A DNA stretch of 7,608 bases from Lachnospiraceae bacterium. Its GTDB lineage: Bacteria; Bacillota; Clostridia; Lachnospirales; Lachnospiraceae. Position 1 is the first letter of the stretch; every line of letters begins with the position of its first letter. Made by a program: the position numbers and the translations under genes. Below are positions 1 through 6,367 of this stretch, one piece after another. Location: assembly GCA_017463035.1 (NCBI GenBank), contig JAFTPY010000051.1, forward strand, positions 1-7,608, written 5' to 3'. The notes beneath the pieces are model-generated. The model ran no database searches. It worked only from the letters and a program-made list of their open reading frames with translations, and was not told the DNA's origin.

Positions 1-195
1 CTGCAGGTGATACTTCTCCGGGTCGGCCAACGTAGCTTCCTTGTCCATCATAAACATCGGCTTCATATCATTTTCCGCCGTCATGCTGCTATAGTGCTTT
101 ACAAGCTCTTCCATAGCCTTATCGGACTTCATATCAAACCGGGATACCGAGGTTCCCATCTTGAAATAATTCTCATACGCCTTCTTTAAACTCAT
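1..195 (-). CDS. Intracellular-type GH10 endo-1,4-beta-xylanase, N-terminal fragment
   Basis: Only the first 65 codons are inside the window; the gene continues past the left edge, so no catalytic glutamate is visible. Residues 39-46 read TAENDMKP, the signature near the N-terminus of glycoside hydrolase family 10, preceded by YFKMGTSVS (10-18), which fits the family's first beta strand. GH10 enzymes cut internal beta-1,4 bonds of xylan or xylo-oligosaccharides. The ATG at 193-195 follows an AGGAGAGG ribosome binding site (204-211) with 8 nt spacing. There is no signal peptide: the protein begins directly with the fold (MSLKKAYENYF). It is therefore inferred to act in the cytoplasm on imported xylo-oligosaccharides. 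It is transcribed divergently from the gene at 448. Family call is fairly firm; exact substrate is not visible. Confidence 0.85.
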   Translation of the reverse strand, partial: MSLKKAYENYFKMGTSVSRFDMKSDKAMEELVKHYSSMTAENDMKPMFMMDKEATLADPEKYHLQ

Positions 196-280
196 CTTTT
201 CTACCTCTCCTTCTCTTTCCGGGATACCATACAGCAGGGCATTTCCATGCCTTTTTTAATACCGCTTTTCCCCAGAGAAA

Positions 281-309
281 AGTATAGCATATTTTTCCTG
301 CAATATCTA
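281..309 (-). promoter_or_regulatory. Probable sigma-A promoter of the xylanase gene
   Basis: On the minus strand an extended -10 TGCTATACT (281-289) lies 17 bp downstream of a -35-like TAGATA (304-309, 4 of 6 matches to TTGACA). The predicted start is near 275, giving a leader of about 80 nt before the xylanase ATG. The extended TG motif compensates for the weak -35. Confidence 0.5.
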
Positions 310-333
310 CATAAAAGTATTTTCCCGTATAAG
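306..333 (+). promoter_or_regulatory. Possible rightward promoter for the 448-2204 gene set
   Basis: TCTACA (306-311, 4 of 6) is followed 16 bp later by TATAAG (328-333, 5 of 6). If real, its -35 box overlaps that of the divergent xylanase promoter (304-309). A second -10-like TATACT at 385-390 has no acceptable -35. This is the best rightward candidate but is weak. Confidence 0.3.
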
Positions 334-401
334 AAAACGAACCTGTCCTTTTTCATCCTGCGTCTCTTTTTCTGTTTAACCGCATATACTGTTGCAAACA
401 C

Positions 402-423
402 GTTTCCGCTTATCCTCGGAAAC
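402..423. repeat. Inverted repeat ahead of the 272-aa gene
   Basis: GTTTCCG (402-408) and CGGAAAC (417-423) are perfect 7-bp inverted arms around an 8-bp spacer. They lie 24 bp before the ATG at 448 and 12 bp before its ribosome binding site. The site could be an operator or a small leader hairpin. No T-run follows, so it is not a terminator. Confidence 0.4.
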
Positions 424-447
424 TCCGCTGTTTCGAAAGGAGACGTT

Positions 448-1266
448 ATGAACCAGGATTCCTCTTTTCCGCCGATGCTGCCTCCTTCCACGGAACTGAG
501 CGCACTTTTATTTGCCGTCCTCCCCTGCCTGCAGGAAACCTATCGTCCTCTGGCCTCCTTTGCCTACCACATGACAGAATTGACAAAACTAAAAAGCATC
601 CCCTCCATACCACCGCTTACGGGACTGTCCGGAATCGAAGCCCTCATTACGGACAAGGACAGTATGCTTCGTTCCCTCTCCTTTTACGGCAGATTGTTCC
701 GTATGCCGCTGCTGTCCACCATTGCCACACTTCTTCAAGGCTTTCAGTTCTACCAAACCTACAAAGATATTCTACCGGGTCTTTTCTCCGGTATGGGAGG
801 CTCCGGCAGTGACCCTTCCTCCGCCTTCGGCAGCATGGCAGGACTGTTCTCCGGACTTGGTGGGCTCGGTAGCTTTGGAAACAGCAACGGCACCGCAGGT
901 TCTTCGTCCGACTTATTCTCCATGTTAGGCGGGCTGTCCCCGGACCTGATGTCCTCTCTGTTTTCCGGATTTTCCGGGAACTCTGCCCCTTGTAACGACA
1001 CTCCCGTTTCATCCGCTACAGATTCCGCCTCCACCCCCAAACAGCCTTCGGATGATGATATAACAACAAATATCTCTACCGTTCAGACACAAACATCAGA
1101 TGAAGCGGTAGAAGAAAACACCGCCTCCGAATCCTCTACGGAACCTTCTGTCCCGACTGCTCCGACAGATACTTCCGCACCGGATGATCCTTTATACAAT
1201 ACCCTCTATTCGTTCCTCACACCGGAGCAGCAAAAGATTTATGAACAACTCATGCATACGGATTAG
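448..1266 (+). CDS. Uncharacterised Gly/Ser/Phe-rich protein, 272 aa
   Basis: I do not recognise this protein. The start is ATG 448, chosen for AAAGGAG (436-442) 5 nt upstream; an in-frame ATG at 247 has no such site and would add 67 residues encoded in the promoter region. Residues 1-110 look helical and hydrophobic but contain no clear membrane span or signal peptide. Residues 109-180 are low-complexity Gly/Ser/Phe with an irregularly repeated L-F-S-G/M unit starting near residues 112, 133, 156 and 171. Residues 180-248 are Ser/Thr/Asp/Glu/Pro-rich and probably disordered. The C-terminus (257-267) is a short predicted helix, LTPEQQKIYEQ, resembling helices in the next protein. It is followed after 47 bp by the 89-aa gene and then dedA, probably as one operon. 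The composition suggests a self-associating or surface-associated protein, but function is unknown. Confidence 0.75.
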   Translation: MNQDSSFPPMLPPSTELSALLFAVLPCLQETYRPLASFAYHMTELTKLKSIPSIPPLTGLSGIEALITDKDSMLRSLSFYGRLFRMPLLSTIATLLQGFQFYQTYKDILPGLFSGMGGSGSDPSSAFGSMAGLFSGLGGLGSFGNSNGTAGSSSDLFSMLGGLSPDLMSSLFSGFSGNSAPCNDTPVSSATDSASTPKQPSDDDITTNISTVQTQTSDEAVEENTASESSTEPSVPTAPTDTSAPDDPLYNTLYSFLTPEQQKIYEQLMHTD

Positions 1267-1313
1267 CCTTTTTTCATAGGCTGTAATCAGACCATATGTA
1301 TAAAGGAGTTTTT

Positions 1314-1583
1314 ATGAGTCCCGAAACCTTAAAAGCATTACCTGAATATCAAAAACTATCCCCTGCAAAGCAGGCTCTGATTTGTGAAATCGTAAAGGAT
1401 GCCGGTAACGCATCCGGTGATGCCATGCTGCCGATTCTTTTAAAGGCACAATCCCGCATGAAAGCACAAAATATCCAATTCACCCAAGAAGAGAGTGCCT
1501 TTTTAATGACTACACTCATGTCGAATTTATCCCCTGCCGAAAAGGCAAAATTTGAGATGTTAAAGAAATTTATGAAAAAATAA
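1314..1583 (+). CDS. Uncharacterised small helical protein, 89 aa
   Basis: I do not recognise a family. The start is ATG 1314, with AAAGGAG (1302-1308) 5 nt upstream; the in-frame ATG at 1296 lies ahead of that ribosome binding site and is rejected. The protein appears all-helical, cytosolic and basic at the C-terminus (KKFMKK), with no signal peptide or membrane span. Three segments share a helix-cap pattern: LSPAKQALICEIV (15-27), FTQEESAFLMTTL (56-68) and LSPAEKAKFEMLK (72-84). The C-terminus of the preceding protein ends in the similar LTPEQQKIYEQL. This suggests the two proteins share a short helical element, perhaps for interaction. dedA starts 18 bp downstream, so co-translation in one transcript is likely. 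Confidence 0.75.
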   Translation: MSPETLKALPEYQKLSPAKQALICEIVKDAGNASGDAMLPILLKAQSRMKAQNIQFTQEESAFLMTTLMSNLSPAEKAKFEMLKKFMKK

Positions 1584-1601
1584 CGTCCCGAAAGGAACCC
1601 C

Positions 1602-2204
1602 ATGGAAACGCTTTTATCGTTGTTTGACCGCTACGGCATTTTTGCCATGATACTGATTATCTTTTTGGAATATGCCTGCTTTCCGATATCCAGCGAGCTG
1701 GTACTCCCCTTCTCCGGTGCGGTGGCACGGGCAGAAAACGTATCCTTCTTTCTGCTTCTTCCGCTGTCGGTACTGGCAGGACTTCTCGGCACCGGTCTTT
1801 GCTATCTGGCAGGGCGCATCGGCGGAGAGGCGATCCTTACAAAGCTTATCAAGCGTTTCCCGAAAACAGAAAAAGCAATCAACGCCTCCCGCGCCAAATT
1901 CACCAAATACGGTGCCGGAGCGGTCTGTATCGGCAGAGTCATTCCCCTCTGCCGTACCTACATTGCCTTTGTGGCGGGAGCGGTAGGGCAATCTCCTTCT
2001 GTCTACTTTCCTTATTCCCTTCTGGGTATTACCATATGGAACAGCGCCCTGTTATCTCTCGGCTACTTCTTACAAGATAACTGGGGCGCTGTGTCCGGGT
2101 ATTATGACCGGTATAAGCAATATTTTATTCCGGTACTTATGGGTATTGTTATCGTGCTCCTCTTACATAAAAGAGCGAAACACCGTGCCTCCCATGAAGT
2201 ATGA
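1602..2204 (+). CDS. DedA family integral membrane protein
   Basis: This 200-aa protein has the length and signature of the DedA/VTT (SNARE-associated) family of inner-membrane proteins. Members include lipid-carrier transporters that recycle undecaprenyl phosphate, and others linked to phospholipid translocation. Visible family features are the N-terminal FLEYACFPISSE (21-32) with acidic residues E23 and E32, the core YGAGAVCIGRVIPLCRTY (103-120) with R112 and R118, and the downstream IWNSALLSLGYFL (145-157). Hydrophobic spans lie near 12-24, 50-70, 105-128, 135-157 and 173-188. The first and third may be re-entrant, as is typical of the fold. The C-terminus is basic (KRAKHRASHE). ATG 1602 follows GAAAGGAA (1590-1597). 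It is the last gene of the rightward set, stopping 8 bp short of the convergent sigma gene. The lipid substrate cannot be told from sequence. Confidence 0.88.
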   Translation: METLLSLFDRYGIFAMILIIFLEYACFPISSELVLPFSGAVARAENVSFFLLLPLSVLAGLLGTGLCYLAGRIGGEAILTKLIKRFPKTEKAINASRAKFTKYGAGAVCIGRVIPLCRTYIAFVAGAVGQSPSVYFPYSLLGITIWNSALLSLGYFLQDNWGAVSGYYDRYKQYFIPVLMGIVIVLLLHKRAKHRASHEV

Positions 2205-2212
2205 TGCAGACC

Positions 2213-3859
2213 CTATTCCTCCCAATCCACATACATCAGGGTTAAAAACTCTCCCTCTTTACTATCCTTCGGGACATAAAGCAAATTATCCTTAAACGCA
2301 AGGAGGGTAGTTACATATTCCATGGCATACAGTGCCTGTACAAACGGCAATCTGCTGACTTCCTTTAAATGCTTCGGCATTTTCTCTCCGTAAAGCTTTT
2401 TAAGCTCCGTTTTAAGCGCTGTATACCCCGGCTTCAGCTTCTCCGCAATCGATGCAAACACCTCATCATACAAACGATTCAGCTGTTCTCCCGACATTAC
2501 AACAAACTGCGGAATCGCCTTGTCTCCCTGTAACTTCACATATCCCTGTTCCACCAGCTTTGCCAAATCGCACTTACGGTCTTCCCCAAGATAAGAAATG
2601 TCAAAGTCTTTGTTCACAAGCTCCACAAGCAACTCGTTCATCCGCTCACTCTCCGGTGTAAACTGATCCATCAAATCCAGTATTTCCGAATATCCGAAAT
2701 TGTAAAGTCCGAACCAGGAAAAACCACCGTCTCTTGCCGGACCGCAATACGCAAAGTCGCGGTTGTCCAACGCCCACTCCTTAATCTTATCACTATCCTC
2801 CAAATAGCCTAACGGAAAATACTTTCCGCCGTCCGGGCGAATCGGCTTTTCCAATCTCAAATCACCGTCCTCATACTGATAATAATCACAAAAAACATAA
2901 ATCAGTAACCATAACAGTTTTTCCATCGGCATATCACTTCCGTGAAATCCCACCGCCCGGATTTTATCCTCTGCGTCTAAGAGCCCCTTTACGATCACAT
3001 CCGATACCTGTTCTCTGAGCCCACAATATACCTTGTAGCACTCCTGCTTTGCGGTCTCGCTGTTAATGTAAAACGTCGTTGCATACCTTCCGTTTTCGAA
3101 ACTCATAAACTCACGGTCCACCAGCCACTGCAAATCAAATTCCAAATAGGCCTTCGGGATGCCAAGATGCTCCGTAAGCTCATCCAAAGACTTCGGCTCC
3201 TCATAGCATGCGATACAAAGATTCTGTCGTACCATACTGTCTTCCAACGGCCCTATATCTGCCTTCGGCGGCATCTCTCCGTTAATTGCCATAGAAAGCT
3301 TGCCCGGTCTGTATACATAGTTTTGTTCACTCTGATTTCTCATATCCTCTGCCATCTCCTTTTTCAACTTCTGTCTCGTATCATGCAGATGCCATTTCAC
3401 GGCACTTTCACTGATACCGAGCCTCTCTGCGATTGTCTTCTGAGGCAGTCCGTCAATGTAATAAGAAACCAAAATCTCTCGTTGCAAATAATTTAATCTG
3501 CCGACCTGTTTGCGGAGCTGTGCAATCATCTGCTTCCGCTCTTCCCGCTCCGCCAGTTCTCCCGCAAAATCGGATTCGTCCCGCAAATCCTCCTCTAAAG
3601 AGCACATGACATAGCGGGTATTTTTCCGCAAACTGTGGCACCATACATACCGTGCAATCTTCCAGACAAAATGCTCCACCTGCTCAATTCGTTTTCCTTC
3701 CGCAGCAGCTTTTTGTATAGCAGAGAAAATCTGCACCATCACCTCTTGCGTCAGTTCCTCCGCCCGGTCGCTGTCTCCGCACTTTTTGTACGCCCACTTT
3801 AAAATCTGCAACGAGTATTCCTTTGTAATTTCTTCAAACAATTGATTTTTCACTTGCAA
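2213..3859 (-). CDS. Large ECF-like sigma factor with C-terminal regulatory extension
   Basis: The first 165 residues are an ECF-type sigma-70 factor: region 2 with DRAEELTQEVMVQIF (31-45) and region 4 with the helix-turn-helix QKTIAERLGISESAVKWHLH (140-159). Usual ECF factors are 160-200 aa; this one has about 370 more. The extension holds a probable winged helix (KSLDELTEHLGIPKAYLEFD, 223-242, then a RYAT wing near 258-261), an aromatic-rich middle (about 312-400), and a second winged-helix-like segment (about 427-457). I infer that the extension senses a signal or modulates DNA binding, replacing an anti-sigma factor; none is adjacent. TTG 3857-3859 is preferred because GGAGG (3866-3870) lies 6 nt upstream. 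GTG 3886 (557 aa) lacks a Shine-Dalgarno sequence; GTG 3853 is another option. The gene lies 78 bp after the ATPase gene, without a terminator between, so it is probably co-transcribed. Confidence 0.85.
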   Translation of the reverse strand: MQVKNQLFEEITKEYSLQILKWAYKKCGDSDRAEELTQEVMVQIFSAIQKAAAEGKRIEQVEHFVWKIARYVWCHSLRKNTRYVMCSLEEDLRDESDFAGELAEREERKQMIAQLRKQVGRLNYLQREILVSYYIDGLPQKTIAERLGISESAVKWHLHDTRQKLKKEMAEDMRNQSEQNYVYRPGKLSMAINGEMPPKADIGPLEDSMVRQNLCIACYEEPKSLDELTEHLGIPKAYLEFDLQWLVDREFMSFENGRYATTFYINSETAKQECYKVYCGLREQVSDVIVKGLLDAEDKIRAVGFHGSDMPMEKLLWLLIYVFCDYYQYEDGDLRLEKPIRPDGGKYFPLGYLEDSDKIKEWALDNRDFAYCGPARDGGFSWFGLYNFGYSEILDLMDQFTPESERMNELLVELVNKDFDISYLGEDRKCDLAKLVEQGYVKLQGDKAIPQFVVMSGEQLNRLYDEVFASIAEKLKPGYTALKTELKKLYGEKMPKHLKEVSRLPFVQALYAMEYVTTLLAFKDNLLYVPKDSKEGEFLTLMYVDWEE

Positions 3860-3892
3860 GTCCTGCCTCCGTAATTCCTTTTTCACAGCTGT

Positions 3893-3907
3893 TCACTTAA
3901 TAAGTGA
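3893..3907. repeat. 15-bp palindrome upstream of the large sigma factor gene
   Basis: TCACTTA (3893-3899), a central A, then TAAGTGA (3901-3907) form a perfect 7-bp dyad between the ATPase stop and the sigma factor start. It has the size of a dimeric regulator's operator. No convincing sigma-A promoter is visible next to it. Its role is inferred. Confidence 0.4.
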
Positions 3908-3937
3908 CAGGAGTTTGGCAAAGGTTAGGAAAATAAT

Positions 3938-5287
3938 TTAGAAACTCTTATTTTTATTATCTGATGCAACATCAAAAAACATAATGTAATAAATCGGAAT
4001 GTAGATAATCTTTCCTTTTTGCATAACCTCTCTCTCATTTGAAACAACAAATGCTTTTTGAATATGGTAATCCTCATTCCGGACAAATGCATTCAACGCA
4101 CTATGCACCGTATAATCTTTTCCGGATTTCACCTCAATCGGCACGGCAGAAAGACTGTCATAATCATCAATGAGATAATCCACCTCTCCCTTACTCCTGT
4201 TGTCATAATAGAATAATTTATGACCGTGGGCAATCAACTCGCTTGCTACCACCGTTTCATATACCGCCCCCATATTAATACTTCTTGTATCATCCAGAAT
4301 CGCCCGGATATTATTTCCGTATAAAATCTCGGTAAGAATCCCCACATCATTCAGGTACAACTTCAATAGGTTCTTTCCCGTAGATTCAATAAGAGGAAAT
4401 ACCGGAGTAGAAATTGCCTGTACGCTGAGTGCTATCCCTGCACTGATGAGATACTCAAACTCATCCTGATAATCATTGAAGGTTTTTCCTCTTTTATTCT
4501 CAATGTTTTGTGCCACAATACGCTTCTTCTTATTCTCCATATTGGACGGAATTAGATCGTAGATTCTACGGATTTTCAGCTTCTTTTCTTCGTCATACTT
4601 GGAGGCATCCGCCGCATAATAATCACGGATTTCACTTTGAATCTCCCTCACGGATTGAATATTTTTTTCTTCCAGATAAGAATTCACCGCATCCGGCAAC
4701 CCTCCCACAAGCAAAAACTTACGGAACAATTCCATCATCTTGTTATGCATTGACTCTTCCAACGCCTCTAAACGCTCGTATTTTTTCCGCATGGAAGAAA
4801 TGACCAACTCATTCATTCCGTTGGCATACAAAAATTCTTCAAAATCCAGAGGAAACATTCTTACCTTGCGAATACTCCCCATCGGAATCGAAGTGGTCTG
4901 TGATAGCGTAACGCCGAGAAGCGAACCGCTTGCGATGTACGTAAACTTATTATCCTGCACCAAAAATTTCAATAACGTAAGCAGGTGCGGATATGCTTGA
5001 ATTTCATCGACAAAAATCAATGTATTCTCTTTCTCTCTCATTTTACTGCCATGTAACATACTCACCTGTAGATAAAAATCTTCCACGGTTTTCGTCTTCG
5101 AAAAAAGCCCGTCTCCCAATAAATCTTCCACCATATTAATTTCAATAAAATTCTCAAAAAGCTTTTTCCCCACATGACGAATAATATACGTCTTACCAAC
5201 CTGACGTGCACCGTCGATCAAAAGTACCTTTGGAGAATCGGATTCTAAATGCTCCTCTATCAATGACTCTATCTTTCGGTATAACAT
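3938..5287 (-). CDS. AAA family ATPase with C-terminal DUF4143 nuclease-like domain
   Basis: This 449-aa protein matches the widespread ATPase/DUF4143 architecture in order and length. Walker A is GARQVGKT (26-33), Walker B is LIFVDE (90-95), an ASGS sensor-like segment lies at 119-122, and the family motif GGLPDAV is at 195-201. The C-terminal domain has a PD-(D/E)XK-like arrangement: E344 in YETVVASEL, D370 in GEVD, and E385-V-K387 in IEVKSG. These residues appear intact. Biological role of the family is not settled; members are scattered and often in variable regions. ATG 5287 is chosen because GGAGG (5295-5299) is 7 nt upstream; an in-frame ATG at 5314 coincides with the predicted transcription start and is rejected. 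The gene is visibly AT-richer than dedA. A strong promoter with direct repeats precedes it, and the large sigma factor gene follows. Confidence 0.9.
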   Translation of the reverse strand: MLYRKIESLIEEHLESDSPKVLLIDGARQVGKTYIIRHVGKKLFENFIEINMVEDLLGDGLFSKTKTVEDFYLQVSMLHGSKMREKENTLIFVDEIQAYPHLLTLLKFLVQDNKFTYIASGSLLGVTLSQTTSIPMGSIRKVRMFPLDFEEFLYANGMNELVISSMRKKYERLEALEESMHNKMMELFRKFLLVGGLPDAVNSYLEEKNIQSVREIQSEIRDYYAADASKYDEEKKLKIRRIYDLIPSNMENKKKRIVAQNIENKRGKTFNDYQDEFEYLISAGIALSVQAISTPVFPLIESTGKNLLKLYLNDVGILTEILYGNNIRAILDDTRSINMGAVYETVVASELIAHGHKLFYYDNRSKGEVDYLIDDYDSLSAVPIEVKSGKDYTVHSALNAFVRNEDYHIQKAFVVSNEREVMQKGKIIYIPIYYIMFFDVASDNKNKSF

Positions 5288-5303
5288 AAAAGCACCTCCA
5301 TAC

Positions 5304-5315
5304 TGACATTTCAAT
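5304..5315 (-). repeat. Direct repeat copy 2, ATTGAAATGTCA
   Basis: This copy lies just downstream of the -10 box of the ATPase promoter, over the predicted transcription start. It is identical over 12 bp to the copy at 5337-5348, 33 bp away start to start, so both would face the same side of the helix. Confidence 0.6.
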
Positions 5316-5318
5316 CAT

Positions 5319-5347
5319 ATTATACCCCGTTTTCTATGACATTTCAA
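5319..5347 (-). promoter_or_regulatory. Strong sigma-A promoter of the ATPase gene
   Basis: On the minus strand TTGAAA (5342-5347, 5 of 6) is separated by exactly 17 bp from a perfect TATAAT (5319-5324). Very AT-rich DNA (about 5341-5372) lies at and upstream of the -35, and could act as an UP element. The start is predicted near 5312, giving a leader of about 25 nt carrying GGAGG. Confidence 0.8.
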
Positions 5348-5348
5348 T
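5337..5348 (-). repeat. Direct repeat copy 1, ATTGAAATGTCA
   Basis: This copy contains the -35 hexamer TTGAAA of the ATPase promoter. Together with the copy at 5304-5315 it brackets the promoter, which is the arrangement expected for a repressor or autoregulator operator. The binding protein is unknown. Confidence 0.6.
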
Positions 5349-5380
5349 ATAATTTATATTATATTCTTATGACAAAGTAA

Positions 5381-5414
5381 AGAAAGACACCTTCAAATCC
5401 GAAAGCGTCTTTCT
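5381..5414 (-). terminator. Rho-independent terminator after the anti-sigma gene
   Basis: AGAAAGAC (5381-5388) pairs perfectly with GTCTTTCT (5407-5414), with further inner pairs. Read leftward the stem is followed by the T-rich TTTACTTTG. It starts 8 bp past the anti-sigma stop and separates that operon from the ATPase promoter. Confidence 0.75.
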
Positions 5415-5422
5415 CTTGCTCC

Positions 5423-6367
5423 CTATTTTAAATATTCCACACCGTCAATTATAACACCTTTATACTCCTTAAGGTCAATCAACTTTCCAAAGAATAGGGT
5501 GGAATGTGTCCCTCCATCATCGGAAACACTAAAAAACCTCCCCGAACGGCTGAGTACTTCCTGACTTCCGCTGCTCCTAATTAACCTTACAGAATCAGGA
5601 ACTGTTCTCAACACTTCTCCCGTCTCATCAATTACTTGGAATTGCGACAGCCGAATTGTTTTCCCATCAGCACTCTTCATTTTTACAGACTCCGTATTTT
5701 TCGCCAAACTCACCTTTGCAATAAAATCATACCCAAGGGAATTTCCTTCCGGAATCATATTTTCATCCAAAGGCTTTGTCACACCGGCTTTCCATTCCTC
5801 CTCCGTGAACAAATCCATGCTATAGAAAATCATTTCATACTCGCAGGAAACATCCATACCCGCAAGATCAATGGTGTGAAAGTACCTTATGGTATCATTC
5901 TTTATCTGCTCCTCCCAGTCATCCATTGCACCGCCACCGGTATGAAACATCGTCTCTCCCGTATCCGTACGGCGCAATATAAAGTCCGGTTTGTAATTGA
6001 TATAATTGCGACCTTGCTCAGTGAGAGCATCCAGTGTAACAATCGCCAAAGCGGTATAACCGTCCGACAACACCGTATCCAAGGTTATCCTTACATGCTC
6101 GTTTTCCATCACCTGATTTTCCACAGCTCCGCTTTCTTCCAATAAATCAGTATTTCCGAGGTAAAGTTCTGCGCTCTCCCTGTTTTTTAACTGACTTCGT
6201 GCCACAGCCCCTACCGGCACCGCCGTAATTGCCGCAATCAATACCGCCGCCAAAACCACCTTTATTGCTTTACCGGAAGTCCCTTTCGGCTTTACAAACT
6301 CCTCCGACTGCAGAATATATTCTTCCTTTGTTCCGTTCATTGCCTTAAAAATATCATATTCTTTCAT
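5423..6367 (-). CDS. Probable membrane anti-sigma factor (DUF4179-like)
   Basis: The protein has 314 residues: a short cytosolic N-terminus (1-34, beginning MKEYDIFKAMNGTKEEY), one membrane span (about 35-57, IKVVLAAVLIAAITAVPVGA), and a large extracytoplasmic part (58-314). This is the architecture of DUF4179-type partners of ECF sigma factors in Clostridia. It has no HxxxCxxC zinc motif, so it is not a zinc-binding anti-sigma domain. The inferred job is to hold the upstream-encoded sigma factor at the membrane and release it on an envelope signal. ATG 6367 overlaps the sigma stop codon as ATGA (6364-6367), implying translational coupling; AAAGGG (6377-6382) is 9 nt upstream. A start at 6493 would add 42 residues translated inside the sigma gene and is rejected. 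A terminator follows. Family name is from memory of the pattern. Confidence 0.75.
   Translation of the reverse strand: MKEYDIFKAMNGTKEEYILQSEEFVKPKGTSGKAIKVVLAAVLIAAITAVPVGAVARSQLKNRESAELYLGNTDLLEESGAVENQVMENEHVRITLDTVLSDGYTALAIVTLDALTEQGRNYINYKPDFILRRTDTGETMFHTGGGAMDDWEEQIKNDTIRYFHTIDLAGMDVSCEYEMIFYSMDLFTEEEWKAGVTKPLDENMIPEGNSLGYDFIAKVSLAKNTESVKMKSADGKTIRLSQFQVIDETGEVLRTVPDSVRLIRSSGSQEVLSRSGRFFSVSDDGGTHSTLFFGKLIDLKEYKGVIIDGVEYLK

Larger units (their letters stand above)
196..447. other. Divergent intergenic region
   Basis: This 252-bp stretch separates the leftward xylanase gene from the rightward gene set. It holds the xylanase ribosome binding site (204-211), the two candidate promoters, and the inverted repeat at 402-423. 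ORFs crossing it on either strand lack suitable ribosome binding sites. No riboswitch-like or catabolite-repression element could be supported. Confidence 0.6.

Noticed and set aside
1..6. PstI site CTGCAG at the very start, suggesting a clone boundary
   Set aside because: The same six bases occur by chance elsewhere in the window (about 529 and 6309), so this carries no weight.
250..275. Possible CcpA cre site in the xylanase leader
   Set aside because: The best match around the AAAAGCGG stretch has about three mismatches in the core and lacks symmetry.
247..447. Upstream extension of the 272-aa protein from ATG 247
   Set aside because: No ribosome binding site, the stretch overlaps promoter candidates, and AAAGGAG lies exactly before ATG 448.
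201..491. Minus-strand open frame of 96 codons over the divergent intergenic region
   Set aside because: It crosses the promoter region and ends in the xylanase ribosome binding site. Its start lacks a Shine-Dalgarno sequence and the peptide has no recognisable features.
647..1040. Antisense open frames opposite the 272-aa gene
   Set aside because: They follow the codon bias of the sense strand's low-complexity region, lack ribosome binding sites and encode Arg/Cys-rich peptides without known features.
1267..1280. T-run after the 272-aa gene as a terminator
   Set aside because: There is no GC-rich stem before the T-run, and the next gene follows closely with its own ribosome binding site.
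3938..5287. Calling the ATPase/DUF4143 protein an antiphage defence gene
   Set aside because: The nuclease-like residues are intact, but no recognised defence genes or mobile element surround it and the family's role is unsettled.
5288..5314. Nine extra N-terminal residues on the ATPase
   Set aside because: That ATG coincides with the predicted transcription start of a strong promoter, and GGAGG is correctly spaced for ATG 5287.
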